The notes beneath the pieces were generated by a model. That model ran no database searches. It was not told the origin of the DNA and saw only the letters and a program-made list of their open reading frames with translations. A stretch of 64,000 nt of DNA from Bacteroidales bacterium (GTDB taxonomy: Bacteria > Bacteroidota > Bacteroidia > Bacteroidales > GCA-2711565): NCBI GenBank assembly GCA_028280405.1, contig JANQLW010000012.1, positions 52,892 to 116,891 of the forward strand. The letters are read 5' to 3'. Both the position numbers and the translations under genes were made by a program. Shown one piece after another: positions 7,920 through 18,000 of this stretch (position 1 is its first letter; the number at the start of each line of letters is the position of its first letter).

Positions 7920-8981
7920 TTATTTTTTATATGCTTCCATCATTTGAAGTTTTTTAGCTTTTTGCTCTTCAGTTAACTGTTTAACAGCTTTCAGAACTTC
8001 AGCAGTATGAATATTTGCTGGCCAGTTATTACCATCAGTTCTTGACAGTCTAACCTTACCATTAAATGAACCATATCCATTTTCTACATACCAAGGATCA
8101 GGATCTTCATAGAAAATATCTAAGTGCTCCCCATTAACGTTTGAAATTGTCCAAGTCTCACCCAACTTTCCTTCAGCTTGAACTAATCCACTTAGAAAAT
8201 CATGAGTTAATGTACCGTCTGAACCGAAACCAAGGAATAAGAATCCAGTTACACTATAACTTCCAGGAGCTTCAATAAGAGTACAAGATATAGTACCATT
8301 ATCACCCACAGCAATCCCAAACCAATCAGCTACTACATCACTTACTTCTAAATATTCATAATTAAAAGTACCTTCCCATACAGGTGGAGCATAGTCTTGG
8401 TATTTAACTTCTACACCCCAACTATTATCAGGATGAGCTTCTTTCCTGGAATCAAAAGAAGTTCCGTCTTTATGATAAATTACCCAGTAAAAATCGAAAA
8501 TATCACCATCTAATAAATGTGCTGCTGAACGATCATTTAGGAAATCATGTTTAAATAATTCATAAAGATCTTCTGCTTCAATAGAAACAGTTTCAAAAAT
8601 TTTACTTTCAGGTACTTCATTTATAGTAGTGAATAATTTGCCGGTTTTATTAAATGGAGCGCTGGCATTATAACCATTTGCTTCATAGGCCACGGCATAA
8701 ATATCAATTTTAGTAAAGCTTTCGGCAACTTCATCAGATTCTAACTTAATGTTTAATTTCAATATATCGTTTAGCCAATATTGATCTAAAGATAACAGGT
8801 TGGTCTCCCAGATGAATTTTTCAAATCCAGGAACAGCTTGTACGACAAGCTTAGTCGTGGCTGTCCATCCAATTTCAGAAGGGTCGACTGCAGGATCAAA
8901 TTCATCATTCTCACTACAGGCTCCTAATGATACGATAAACACAACAGCCAGTATATATTGTATTAATTTAATTTTTTTCAT
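7920..8981 (-). CDS. Surface lipoprotein of the SusCD locus, function unknown
   Basis: The product (353 aa) has a lipoprotein signal peptide with lipobox SLGAC (Cys22). The acidic residues after the Cys (SENDEFD) are typical of surface-exported Bacteroidota lipoproteins. The N-terminal half looks like a beta-sandwich. The C-terminal half (about 205-330) contains alternating strands, WEGTFNYEYLEVSDVVADWF through GYGSFNGKVRLSRTDG, that could form a lipocalin-like barrel. It follows susD by 38 bases, in the position where SusE/SusF-like accessory ligand-binding lipoproteins occur. A role in capturing the transported substrate is inferred from position only. Confidence 0.75.
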   Translation of the reverse strand: MKKIKLIQYILAVVFIVSLGACSENDEFDPAVDPSEIGWTATTKLVVQAVPGFEKFIWETNLLSLDQYWLNDILKLNIKLESDEVAESFTKIDIYAVAYEANGYNASAPFNKTGKLFTTINEVPESKIFETVSIEAEDLYELFKHDFLNDRSAAHLLDGDIFDFYWVIYHKDGTSFDSRKEAHPDNSWGVEVKYQDYAPPVWEGTFNYEYLEVSDVVADWFGIAVGDNGTISCTLIEAPGSYSVTGFLFLGFGSDGTLTHDFLSGLVQAEGKLGETWTISNVNGEHLDIFYEDPDPWYVENGYGSFNGKVRLSRTDGNNWPANIHTAEVLKAVKQLTEEQKAKKLQMMEAYKK

Positions 8982-9019
8982 AATTCTTAAATCTTTAAGT
9001 ATTAATAAATTTGATCGTA

Positions 9020-10426
9020 TTAGTCAATGTCAAGATTAGGATTGAATTTAATGATCTTTCTTGGGATCGGTACAATATACTTATCACTACCCGGAGCAAG
9101 CGTATGAACTTGGTCATTGATTGTTCTGGTATATGTAGGTATGATATCTCCATAAGAATGATAACGTTTCAAGTCCTGAAAATTGTTACAAGTAAAGACC
9201 AATTCTTTACGTCTTTCGTTTTTAACGGTTTGTAATGCACTGGCATTATCTACGAATGTTAAAGGTGTATTGTTCTTAATTCTTTTATTTCTAAGAATAT
9301 CAAGCATAGCTAAAGCTCCGGCACCATCTCCGGTTCTTGCTTTTCCTTCAGCACTGATCAAATAAAGCTTTGGAACAGTAATACCACCACTTCTATATTG
9401 ATAGTATGTTGCATAGGAAGTATATGGGCTAATGTCAGTTCCATAGTAGTCAATTTTTGAACTAAATAAAACATATCTCATATCATTGACTTGATCCATC
9501 ATATCTTCCAGTTCCATGTTCCAGTAAACACCAGGATTACCATAAATAAACATACTGGATTTATTCCAAATAGTTTCTTTATTAGCAGTTTGGTATCTTA
9601 GATCATTACCATTATCTCCTTCAATTCCACCCCATGGATTACCTTCATACTTATGAGTCCATGTAGTCATGTCATATAGGAAACTATATTGAGCTAATGC
9701 TGCATCTGCTTTTTGAGCCGCTTTTGCAAATTCACCTTTTCTTAAAGCAATCTCAGCCTGTAAACCCAGAATACTAGCATAACCAGGTCTGAAGTTAGCA
9801 TGATCATTTCTTCCGGGCCTTTTTTCCATTAAAACAGATGCTGCAGTTTCAAGGTCTCCTTCAATTTGAGTATATATTTCTCCTATGGGTGTACGTGGTA
9901 GTTGTGCCTGTAAATTAATTTCTAACGGCATAGGTACACCTGGAGCATCCAGATTATTTGCATCATAGTGGGCGGCATATTCATTAACTAAAATATAAAG
10001 ATTCATTGCTCTCATCGCTAAAGCTTCAGCTTTAATTCTTACTCTGTCACCTTCAGAAGCGGTTCCAAGAGGAGCATCATCAATCTCACCTAAAATCATA
10101 TTATGAATATAAATATACTGGTAGTTGTAGTTCCAATCATAATCATTTTCATCTTCATTAAAAATGTGTTCAGCCCATTCATATTGCCTTTTCATTGAAA
10201 GACTCCATAAACGTTGATCTCCATTTGGCCCTAATTCAACATCAGGATCCATATAAAAAGTGTTACGGTATGCGTAATATTGGTTACTTGGATTCTCCAA
10301 TAATTTATCAAAGTCTGCTACCGTTTCTGGAATTAATTTTCCGGTAGGTTTAACATCAAGAAAACTATCTGTATCACATGATGCTAATAAGACTGAAATA
10401 AGTAATATAAATATTGTTTTTTTCAT
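9020..10426 (-). CDS. SusD/RagB-family nutrient-binding outer-membrane lipoprotein
   Basis: The product (468 aa) has lipobox LLASC (Cys17) followed by DTDSFLDVKPTGKLIPETVADF, the standard SusD N-terminus. Helical TPR-like segments include KAEALAMRAMNLYILVNEYAAHY and ILGLQAEIALRKGEFAKAAQKADAAL. The C-terminus has RNKRIKNNTPLTF, NERRKELVFTCNNFQDLKRY and a final YIVPIPRKIIKFNPNLDID, diagnostic for RagB/SusD. SusD proteins cap the SusC transporter and bind ligand at the cell surface. It lies 12 bases after the upstream susC2. The substrate cannot be deduced, and no glycoside hydrolase gene is nearby. Confidence 0.95.
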   Translation of the reverse strand: MKKTIFILLISVLLASCDTDSFLDVKPTGKLIPETVADFDKLLENPSNQYYAYRNTFYMDPDVELGPNGDQRLWSLSMKRQYEWAEHIFNEDENDYDWNYNYQYIYIHNMILGEIDDAPLGTASEGDRVRIKAEALAMRAMNLYILVNEYAAHYDANNLDAPGVPMPLEINLQAQLPRTPIGEIYTQIEGDLETAASVLMEKRPGRNDHANFRPGYASILGLQAEIALRKGEFAKAAQKADAALAQYSFLYDMTTWTHKYEGNPWGGIEGDNGNDLRYQTANKETIWNKSSMFIYGNPGVYWNMELEDMMDQVNDMRYVLFSSKIDYYGTDISPYTSYATYYQYRSGGITVPKLYLISAEGKARTGDGAGALAMLDILRNKRIKNNTPLTFVDNASALQTVKNERRKELVFTCNNFQDLKRYHSYGDIIPTYTRTINDQVHTLAPGSDKYIVPIPRKIIKFNPNLDID

Positions 10427-10438
10427 GATTTCCTCCTT

Positions 10439-13400
10439 TTAAAATATTGCTTTAACACCGAATGTAATCGTTTTCATATTCATCCATGGCCTTGGCCCCC
10501 AATATTGAGTACTTGGGTCAATTCCATGTCTGTTTTTCGCCCAGAACCAAGGATTTTGAATCTGACAGCTTAACTTTAAACTTTGAAGATGAAGTTTTTG
10601 TGCAAAATCTTTTGGAACATTATATGACAAAATAATGTCTCTGATTTTAACAAAGCTACCTGAATGTATATTATCCTGGGAATAATCGAAAAATACATTG
10701 GCGTCATAAATATCCCACATATTTTCTTTTAATCCGTTATAAGGGTTAATACCTACATAAGGAATTTTAGGAATTCGAGTGGTTAATTCATCACCCGGTT
10801 TTTGCCATCTGTCAAGGTATATTTTGTCGATACGTGATTCACCAGCAAAGGGCATATAAGGAGAGTAGTTAAAGTAGCCACCGAATTTGTAGGTAATATT
10901 CATGGTTAAATCCCAACTTTTATAAATCAGTTTAGTATTTAAACCTCCGGTATATGGAGAAATTTTTGCACCATAATAAATAAGCTCATCCTTACTACTT
11001 ACATCCTCATGCCATGGTTTCTTTTGTTGTTCACCGTTTTCATCTGTATAAATCAATTGAATTACACCGGCATCATCCAACCCACCATAGTTGTATGTCC
11101 ACATGTTTTCAAGTGGCAATCCTTTTTCTACAGCATATCCGTAAACATATGACCAGATACCATAATTTTGTGCATCTACTTCTGTTACAATATTTTTGTT
11201 GTATGCGAATGTAAGGCTTGCACTCCATTTAAAATCTTTAGTTTTAAGAATGTCACCATTTAAAGTAATTTCAAAACCGGAGTTTTTCATACTAGCATAG
11301 TTTACATATGCACTAGCAAAACCATTGGTAGCATCCAGCTGACGTGAAGTAATTAAGTCATTACTTTTCCTGATATAATATTCAATTGAACCATTCAGTC
11401 TGTTATTGAATAAAGAGAAATCGGTTGCAACATTAAATGTAATGGTTTCTTCCCATCTTAATTGAGGGTTGGCAGCTTGGTTTAATGATAAATAGTTAAA
11501 CAATGCTCCACCATAACCGGAGATATAATTCCTAGCCTGGGCATATGGGGAGTAACGGTTAGAGGCATTACCTGATAAACCATAAGTTGTTCTTAATTTC
11601 AAACGATCAACCCATTCTACACTTTGCATGAAATCCTCTTTATGCATATTCCATCCTATACCTATAGACCAGAGTGGTTTATAACGGAAATCAGGGTCAC
11701 TGCCAAATAAGTTTTTTTGGTCAACACGATAAGAAGCATTTAAGGAATATTTTCCTTTATAGTCATATCCAAAGTTTGAAAACAAAGAAAACTCACGGGT
11801 ATCTCCATTATTTGTATCCCAGAATCCTCTATACTCTCTAAATGTATTTCCTCTCCAGTCAAAGACTACGGATCCTCGCAAATCTTTACTATTAATAGGA
11901 GTTGCTGTCGTTAATTGTTTATCATACCCTAATGCAAGGCTGTAAAAATCCTCATTATATATTCTTCTGATTTCTGTACCAAAAAATAGGGTCAATTTAT
12001 GATCAGTCCCAAAGGTTTTGTCATAATTTATTGTATTACGAAATACCCATGAACTAGAATGATAAGTTCTGTTTAAATAACGTGTTCCTACTGGTATCTG
12101 GAATTCATCATCTACATAAAAATTTGATATAGTACGCCTCCATTTAATATTATCCATTGATACGAAGGAATCCTCATTTTTATTTCCAAATTCAAATTGG
12201 AACTTAGAGCTAAAGGTCAATCCTTTGATTACTCTCAGATTTAATCCAAAACTAGCACGAATATTCAATTGTTTGGTTGTGTTATCCTGAGCTCTTTGAT
12301 AATCCAACATGTTATAGCTGGTACTAAGTCCTGTAATAGCTTCGCGTTCTGCAGAAACATATCTGTTATATCCGTAAGAGGAAAAATAATTACCATAATA
12401 AGAAGGGAAGTAATGAGAGTTATAGTATTGAATTGTTTGTCCATTTTCATCTACTAATAGTTCCCATGGCATTTGACTGTCAAAATAGTCTACACCAAAT
12501 CCATTATTTTGACTTCTGCGATAAGTTAAGTTCAAACCTGCTGTAAAATCAACTTTGTCGTTGAATTTATAAGTATCCTGAAGATTGAAGTTAATCTTAT
12601 TATCAGAATCTCCAATTGATGTCCTTAAGTTATCATCGTATTTAAGAGATCCATAAAAACCATTCTTTGCACTACCACCTGAAATTGATAAAGCATAAGA
12701 TGATCTGATAGACCTTCTAAATAAATAATCTTTATATTGCTCCATGTTATCTGTATTACGTGCATTTTCGACCCAATCCTGAAATTGTGCTTCAGTCCAG
12801 ACATTTCCATTAGGGAAATATCCTTTGCGGTGCATTATAGCTTCTTCCCAAGTACCTATAGAAACACCTGTTAAACCTTCAGCTTGAAGGTCTGCATTGT
12901 AACCTTTTTCATCCATTTCGATCAGGAAATCAATGGTTTCAGAAGAATTCATCCAGTTCATTTTTGAAAAATCAATTTCTTCAGAAATGGTAGTTCTGGC
13001 ATTGAACTCAATATTTAATCGTTGATTTTGCTTCCCTTTTTTGGTAGTAATAACGATTACACCATTTGCTGCTTTTGCACCCCAGATAGAAGCTGCTGAA
13101 GCATCTTTCAATACAGTGATAGACTCAACATCATCAGGGTTGATTGTTTTAAGGTCAACTTCGATAGGGAAACCATCAACAACATATAATGGCTGTGAAT
13201 CCGTATAGTAGTTACTCATCATCGTAGATTTACCACGAATACGTACGATAAGGTCTCCGTCGTAATCAGTTTCAAAGTTTATCCCGGCAACTTGTGATTC
13301 CATTCTGTCAAGTACGTTATCAGAAGCAATTCTTTCTTCTAATTTTTCTTTGCTGATTTTCACGAAAGAACCAGTTGCTCTTTCTTTAGAAATTGTCTGG

Positions 13401-13759
13401 TAACCGGTTACCACAACTTCATCAAGAGTTGCTGATTCTTCTTTAAGGGTAACATTGATAACAGTTTTATTTCCAATGGTTATAGTTTGAACAGTATAAC
13501 CAATGTAAGAGAAAACAAGTTTTTTTGCGTTATCAGGAACGTTAAGGGAATAAACACCATTAGCATTAGTTTGAGTACCAACATTGGTGTTTCCCTCAAT
13601 ATAAATGTTTACCCCTGGCATAGGTAAACCTGCCTCATCAATTACCTTACCGGTAATTTCTTTGTTTGTTTCTAATTTTACATTTGTGGCTTGTAATTGT
13701 AAACCAGTGCATAAAATCAGGATGATAATTAAGTTCTTGAAAAAGTTTAGTTTTTTCAT
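10439..13759 (-). CDS. SusC/RagA-family TonB-dependent outer-membrane transporter (susC2)
   Basis: This is a TonB-linked barrel of about 1106 residues. The longest frame starts at 13807, but the Met 16 codons later (near 13759) directly precedes a clean signal peptide (MKKLNFFKNLIIILILCTG...), so I chose it. After the signal comes a carboxypeptidase-regulatory-like beta-sandwich (ITGKVIDEAGLPMPGVNIYI), the TonB box DEVVVTGYQ, and a plug with VDGFPIE, INPDDVESITVLKDASAASIWGAKAANGVIVITTKKG. The long barrel ends in an aromatic (VKAIF). There is no STN domain, unlike the upstream paralog. It forms the transporter with the adjacent SusD. Many segments match susC1 closely, for example RVDQKNLFGSDPDFRYKPLWS. 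Confidence 0.95.
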   Translation of the reverse strand: MKKLNFFKNLIIILILCTGLQLQATNVKLETNKEITGKVIDEAGLPMPGVNIYIEGNTNVGTQTNANGVYSLNVPDNAKKLVFSYIGYTVQTITIGNKTVINVTLKEESATLDEVVVTGYQTISKERATGSFVKISKEKLEERIASDNVLDRMESQVAGINFETDYDGDLIVRIRGKSTMMSNYYTDSQPLYVVDGFPIEVDLKTINPDDVESITVLKDASAASIWGAKAANGVIVITTKKGKQNQRLNIEFNARTTISEEIDFSKMNWMNSSETIDFLIEMDEKGYNADLQAEGLTGVSIGTWEEAIMHRKGYFPNGNVWTEAQFQDWVENARNTDNMEQYKDYLFRRSIRSSYALSISGGSAKNGFYGSLKYDDNLRTSIGDSDNKINFNLQDTYKFNDKVDFTAGLNLTYRRSQNNGFGVDYFDSQMPWELLVDENGQTIQYYNSHYFPSYYGNYFSSYGYNRYVSAEREAITGLSTSYNMLDYQRAQDNTTKQLNIRASFGLNLRVIKGLTFSSKFQFEFGNKNEDSFVSMDNIKWRRTISNFYVDDEFQIPVGTRYLNRTYHSSSWVFRNTINYDKTFGTDHKLTLFFGTEIRRIYNEDFYSLALGYDKQLTTATPINSKDLRGSVVFDWRGNTFREYRGFWDTNNGDTREFSLFSNFGYDYKGKYSLNASYRVDQKNLFGSDPDFRYKPLWSIGIGWNMHKEDFMQSVEWVDRLKLRTTYGLSGNASNRYSPYAQARNYISGYGGALFNYLSLNQAANPQLRWEETITFNVATDFSLFNNRLNGSIEYYIRKSNDLITSRQLDATNGFASAYVNYASMKNSGFEITLNGDILKTKDFKWSASLTFAYNKNIVTEVDAQNYGIWSYVYGYAVEKGLPLENMWTYNYGGLDDAGVIQLIYTDENGEQQKKPWHEDVSSKDELIYYGAKISPYTGGLNTKLIYKSWDLTMNITYKFGGYFNYSPYMPFAGESRIDKIYLDRWQKPGDELTTRIPKIPYVGINPYNGLKENMWDIYDANVFFDYSQDNIHSGSFVKIRDIILSYNVPKDFAQKLHLQSLKLSCQIQNPWFWAKNRHGIDPSTQYWGPRPWMNMKTITFGVKAIF

Positions 13760-13909
13760 AGAGCATTTAAATCCTGATAAATTAGAATAACTTCTAATTT
13801 TTTCCATAATTTTTAAATGTTTTGATTAATAATTTGGTTTATTTAAAGCGGTTTGATTTCGAAGACGAATATCTCTTCATAGATGTTTTGTAAGTTTCAC
13901 TTCATATAT

Positions 13910-14902
13910 TTAATTTTTAGTTAGTATTATCCATTTGGTATTTGATGTTCTTTTATGTTCAAAATTTCCTGATAAGCTTAAATCTTCTAAAATTTCTTCC
14001 AGACTTTTCTTTTTAGAGAAAGATCCGGTATACATTTGCCCTTGTAATTGTTTATCTGCAATAGAGATTTCGACCTTATAAAAGCGATTAAGTTCGTTTA
14101 CAATATTAAGTAGCGGTTCGTTTGCAAATGTGAGCTTGTTATCTTTCCAGGAAATAATATCTTCAAAATTTCTTACTTTACTAAAGCTAAGTTTATGTTC
14201 GTTTTTTTCGTAATCTGCCTGATCTCCGGGATAAAGTATACGTTTAATTTCACGGTCAACTTTATGACTTAATTCAATTTTACCCGATAGTAAGGTTGCC
14301 TCAGTATTTGAATCCTCAATATAAGACCTGATATTAAATACGGTTCCCAATACTTTTACCTGAAGTTCAGAAGCCATTTCTACAACAAATGGTTTGTGCT
14401 GGTTATCTACTACATCAAATAAGCCCTCTCCTTCAAGGTAGACATCTCTTGAGGCTTGTTCGTTAAAATTTGCCTGATAACTCATATAACTGTCGGCATT
14501 AAGCCATACCTGAGTCCCGTCAGGAAGAATGACCTCTTTTTGTTCTCCTTTAGGAACTTTAATATGAATGATGCGATCAGGCCTCGAATCAAAAATATCT
14601 GTATTAAATATGGTAAAAGCACAAATTAATATAGCAGCATACTTTAATAAGCGGATAGCGGTTCTTTTTAAAGTGTAAACAGGAGTCTTTTTTACTTTAG
14701 CAGCCGATTCAAATTTGCCGAATGCTTTTTTAGAATTAAACGATTTAAGATGAATCTCTGCAATATGATTCGCAATGATATAATCATGAAGCAAATCAAT
14801 ATTTTTTTTATTTGCTAAAAGCATATGAAAATGATGAAGTTCTTCTTTAGTGAGTTCATCATTAAAATATTTATGTATGTATGTAGTAATAATGCCTTTC
14901 AT
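13910..14902 (-). CDS. FecR-family anti-sigma factor (fecR2)
   Basis: The product (330 aa) has a short cytoplasmic N-terminal helical region (TKEELHHFHMLLANKKNIDLL), one transmembrane helix at about residues 86-104 (LLKYAAILICAFTIF), and a periplasmic FecR domain (IKVPKGEQKEVILPDGTQVWLNADS, VYLEGEGLFDV, VKVLGTVFNIRSY). The C-terminal DUF4974-type segment is FANEPLLNIVNELNRFYKVEISI through KKSLEEILEDLSLSG. In this phylum FecR proteins relay the substrate-loaded state of a TonB-dependent transporter to an ECF sigma factor. It lies between susC1 and susC2, and the only ECF sigma gene of the locus is at the far end. Confidence 0.93.
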   Translation of the reverse strand: MKGIITTYIHKYFNDELTKEELHHFHMLLANKKNIDLLHDYIIANHIAEIHLKSFNSKKAFGKFESAAKVKKTPVYTLKRTAIRLLKYAAILICAFTIFNTDIFDSRPDRIIHIKVPKGEQKEVILPDGTQVWLNADSYMSYQANFNEQASRDVYLEGEGLFDVVDNQHKPFVVEMASELQVKVLGTVFNIRSYIEDSNTEATLLSGKIELSHKVDREIKRILYPGDQADYEKNEHKLSFSKVRNFEDIISWKDNKLTFANEPLLNIVNELNRFYKVEISIADKQLQGQMYTGSFSKKKSLEEILEDLSLSGNFEHKRTSNTKWIILTKN

Positions 14903-15007
14903 GCAAAGCCTTAAACCGCTATTGTTTTAATCTTTGCACTTATGACAGTGGTTTTCTGGAAAACCCTTAGTTTCTTTTAATTTTTTTTTATTATTTCAGA
15001 GAAATTC

Positions 15008-15037
15008 TAAAAAATGATTGGAGATCATCTTTTTTTG
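15008..15037 (-). terminator. Possible weak terminator or processing hairpin between susC1 and fecR2
   Basis: On the minus strand, ATGAT and ATCAT arms flank a 5-base loop, with an A-run before and a T-run after. It lies 14-43 bases beyond the susC1 stop codon. The stem is short, so read-through into fecR2 is likely; it may lower expression of the downstream genes. Confidence 0.4.
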
Positions 15038-15050
15038 TAATGGAAGATCG

Positions 15051-18000
15051 TTAAAAATGGATTCTGAAACCAAATATAAGTGATTTCAGATTTTGCCAGG
15101 CCATTGAGTTCGGGGCTTCAGGATCAACGCCTAAATTATTTGCAACCCATAAAAACGGATTTTTTATCTGTGCATGAAATTTTACATTTCTTAAAAATGT
15201 CCTACTTAGTACTTTTTCAGGAATGGTATATTCTAAAGTAATATCTTTTATCCTGATATGGGCCGCATCAAAAATATTGTCTTGTGAGTAAGCCCAGAAA
15301 ACATCCGCATCAATATTATCAAACATGCTTTCTCTCTCTCCAGTATATGGGTTAATCCCAACATAGGCGATTTTAGGAATACGGGTTGTTAGTTCATCAC
15401 CCGGTTCTTTCCATCTGTCTGCCCAGATTTTGTCTACACGAGAATATTGTCCATTGTAGCCATATCCAAAATTATGTCTGAATTTATGTCCAAATTTATA
15501 GACCAGACTCATGCTTAGTTCAAGAGCTTTGTATTTAAATGTAGTCTTAAAGCCTCCATGATATGGAGCGAATTTTTCTCCGTGAAAAATTAATTCACTT
15601 ACACTTGAAACACCCTCATGCCATGGCTTAGTGGTTCCATCTGTATTATACAATAATATATTGCCTCCGGAATCAAGTCCGGCATAATTATAACTAAAAA
15701 TATTATCGTAGGAGTACCCTTTTTCAATTTTCCCAAAATATATGATCCAGGCAGGTGATTGTACCTGATCATCAATCTTTGTAATCCTGTTTTTATTATA
15801 AGTAAAATTTAAATGAGCTGTCCAACTAAAATCTTTTGATTTATGAATTAATCCATTAATCGCAATTTCAATACCTTCATTGCTCATACTGACATAATTT
15901 ACCATAGCTGATTGAAATCCATTGGTAGCATCCATTACACGGGAACCCAACAAGTCATTACCGTCTTTATAATAGTATTCTATACTACCATATAAACGAT
16001 TATTAAAAAATGCAAAATCTCCTGCCAGGTTAAAAGTGGATGTTTCTTCCCATTTTAAATTATCATTAGCAGGTGTATTCAGGCTTAAATAATTATATAA
16101 ATTGGATCCAAAACTGTAAATATAATTGGAAGCTTGTGCATAAGGGCTGTATTGATTACTGGCATTACTAGTAATACCATAAGTTATTCTTAATCTTAAA
16201 CGGTCAATAAACAGAACGTTACTCATGAAATCTTCTCTTAGTAAGTTCCAACCCAATCCAGCAGACCATAAAGGTTTATAACGGAAAGACGGATCACTTC
16301 CAAATAAATTCTTTTGATCTATTCTAAAACTTCCTGTTACTGAATACTTTTTTAGGTATTCATAACTTACATTTGAAAACATTGAGAATTCCCTATTATC
16401 AGAATTGCTCGTTCTATAAAAGTAATCATATAATGCATTTCCTGTCCAGCTATAAATTTGTTGATTTATAAAATCTTTTTCATTAACCGGAGTATGGACC
16501 GTTAATTTTTTGTCGTAACCATATTTTTTGTCCCGGGTATTTTCTCTATAGACTTTTCGTATTTCCAAACCACCTAGGAAGCAGATTTTATGTTTTTCCC
16601 ATTCTCTATTATAGTTTAATAAATTCCGGAATGTATAAGCATAAAAACTACTATTTTCAAATTTATATTCTATGCCGGTTGGGATCTGATAAACATTGTT
16701 TCTTTCATCATAATACTCATTTACTTTAATTCTTTGATCGGGCATATGCATGGACCTGAATTCGTCATATTTTTCGGTACCAGTTTCAAACTGAAAACTG
16801 GATTTTATTTTTAATCCTTCAATTGGTTTAAGAATAAGTCTTGCTTGTGCATTAAGATCGAAATTTTCAGAACTCTTATCATTATTTTGTACGGTAACCA
16901 GATCATTATCCCAATATTCAAAGAAACCGTATGAATTTTCTTTTTCCTGTGAAATCCATTTATTATGCATGTCGTAATAATGAATAAGGTTTCCATTACT
17001 ATCAATCAATTCGTCATAAGCATCTGTATACTTTACACTATTAGGGTTGAATCCATTCTCATAATACTTTCTGAATGTCGAGTTAACACCTAGTTCCACA
17101 ATAAACATTTCATTAAAATGATATTGATCATTAAAGCTTAATAACATTCTGGTATTTGTGGTTCTGTCAGCATGGAATTGATTATAATTAAACCCGACAG
17201 ATAAGCGATAAATATTAACGTCTGTACCTCCGGTCAGTGACAAGTTGTTATGAGTATATAAGGCTTGTCTGAATAACAGATCTTCATATTGTTTAAGGGC
17301 ATTTTTTTGTTTTAATTCATTAATGTATCGGTCGAATTGTTCCTGAGTCCAAACTTCTCCATCAGGAGAGAAGCCTGATTTGTATATGTATGCTTCTTCA
17401 ACCAAGTTGAAAGAAGCATGACGCCCTAAACTGGCTTCAAAATTTACCCAGCCTTTTTTAATAAATTCCAGATCTAGATCGACTTCTTCGGAAGTACTCA
17501 TCCAGTTTTGTTTTGAGAAATCGACTTTTTCAGATAAACTGATATAGGATAAAAACTCAATTTGAGTAGGAGTATTGAATTTCCCTTTTTTAGTATTGAT
17601 TACGATTACACCATTACTGGCTCTCACTCCCCAAATTGAAGCGGCAGCAGCATCTTTTAATATGGTTACAGATTCAACATCATCAGGATTGATGGTAAAT
17701 AAACTTCTTTCAATAGGGAATCCGTCAACTACCCAAAGTGGATCTGTATTTCCAATCATAGAACTTCTTCCTCTAATCTGGATTTTACCTCCATCCACAA
17801 CTGAAAGCCCTGGAGCCAGTCCCTCCAGCCTGTCTAAAATATTGAGGTCAAAACGTTGCCTTAAATGACTGTCATCAATCTTACTAAAGGAGCCGGTTGC
17901 ACGTTCTCTGGATATAGACTGATATCCCGTAATCATTACTTCTTCCAGCTGAATCGTTTTGTCCAGTATTATTTTCCCCAAGTCAGTTTTGCCAACGATA

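Noticed and set aside
13605..13790. Plus-strand ORF opposite the start of susC2, and other antisense ORFs over large genes
   Set aside because: These follow the codon pattern of the strong gene on the other strand, have no domain or start context, and are shadows.
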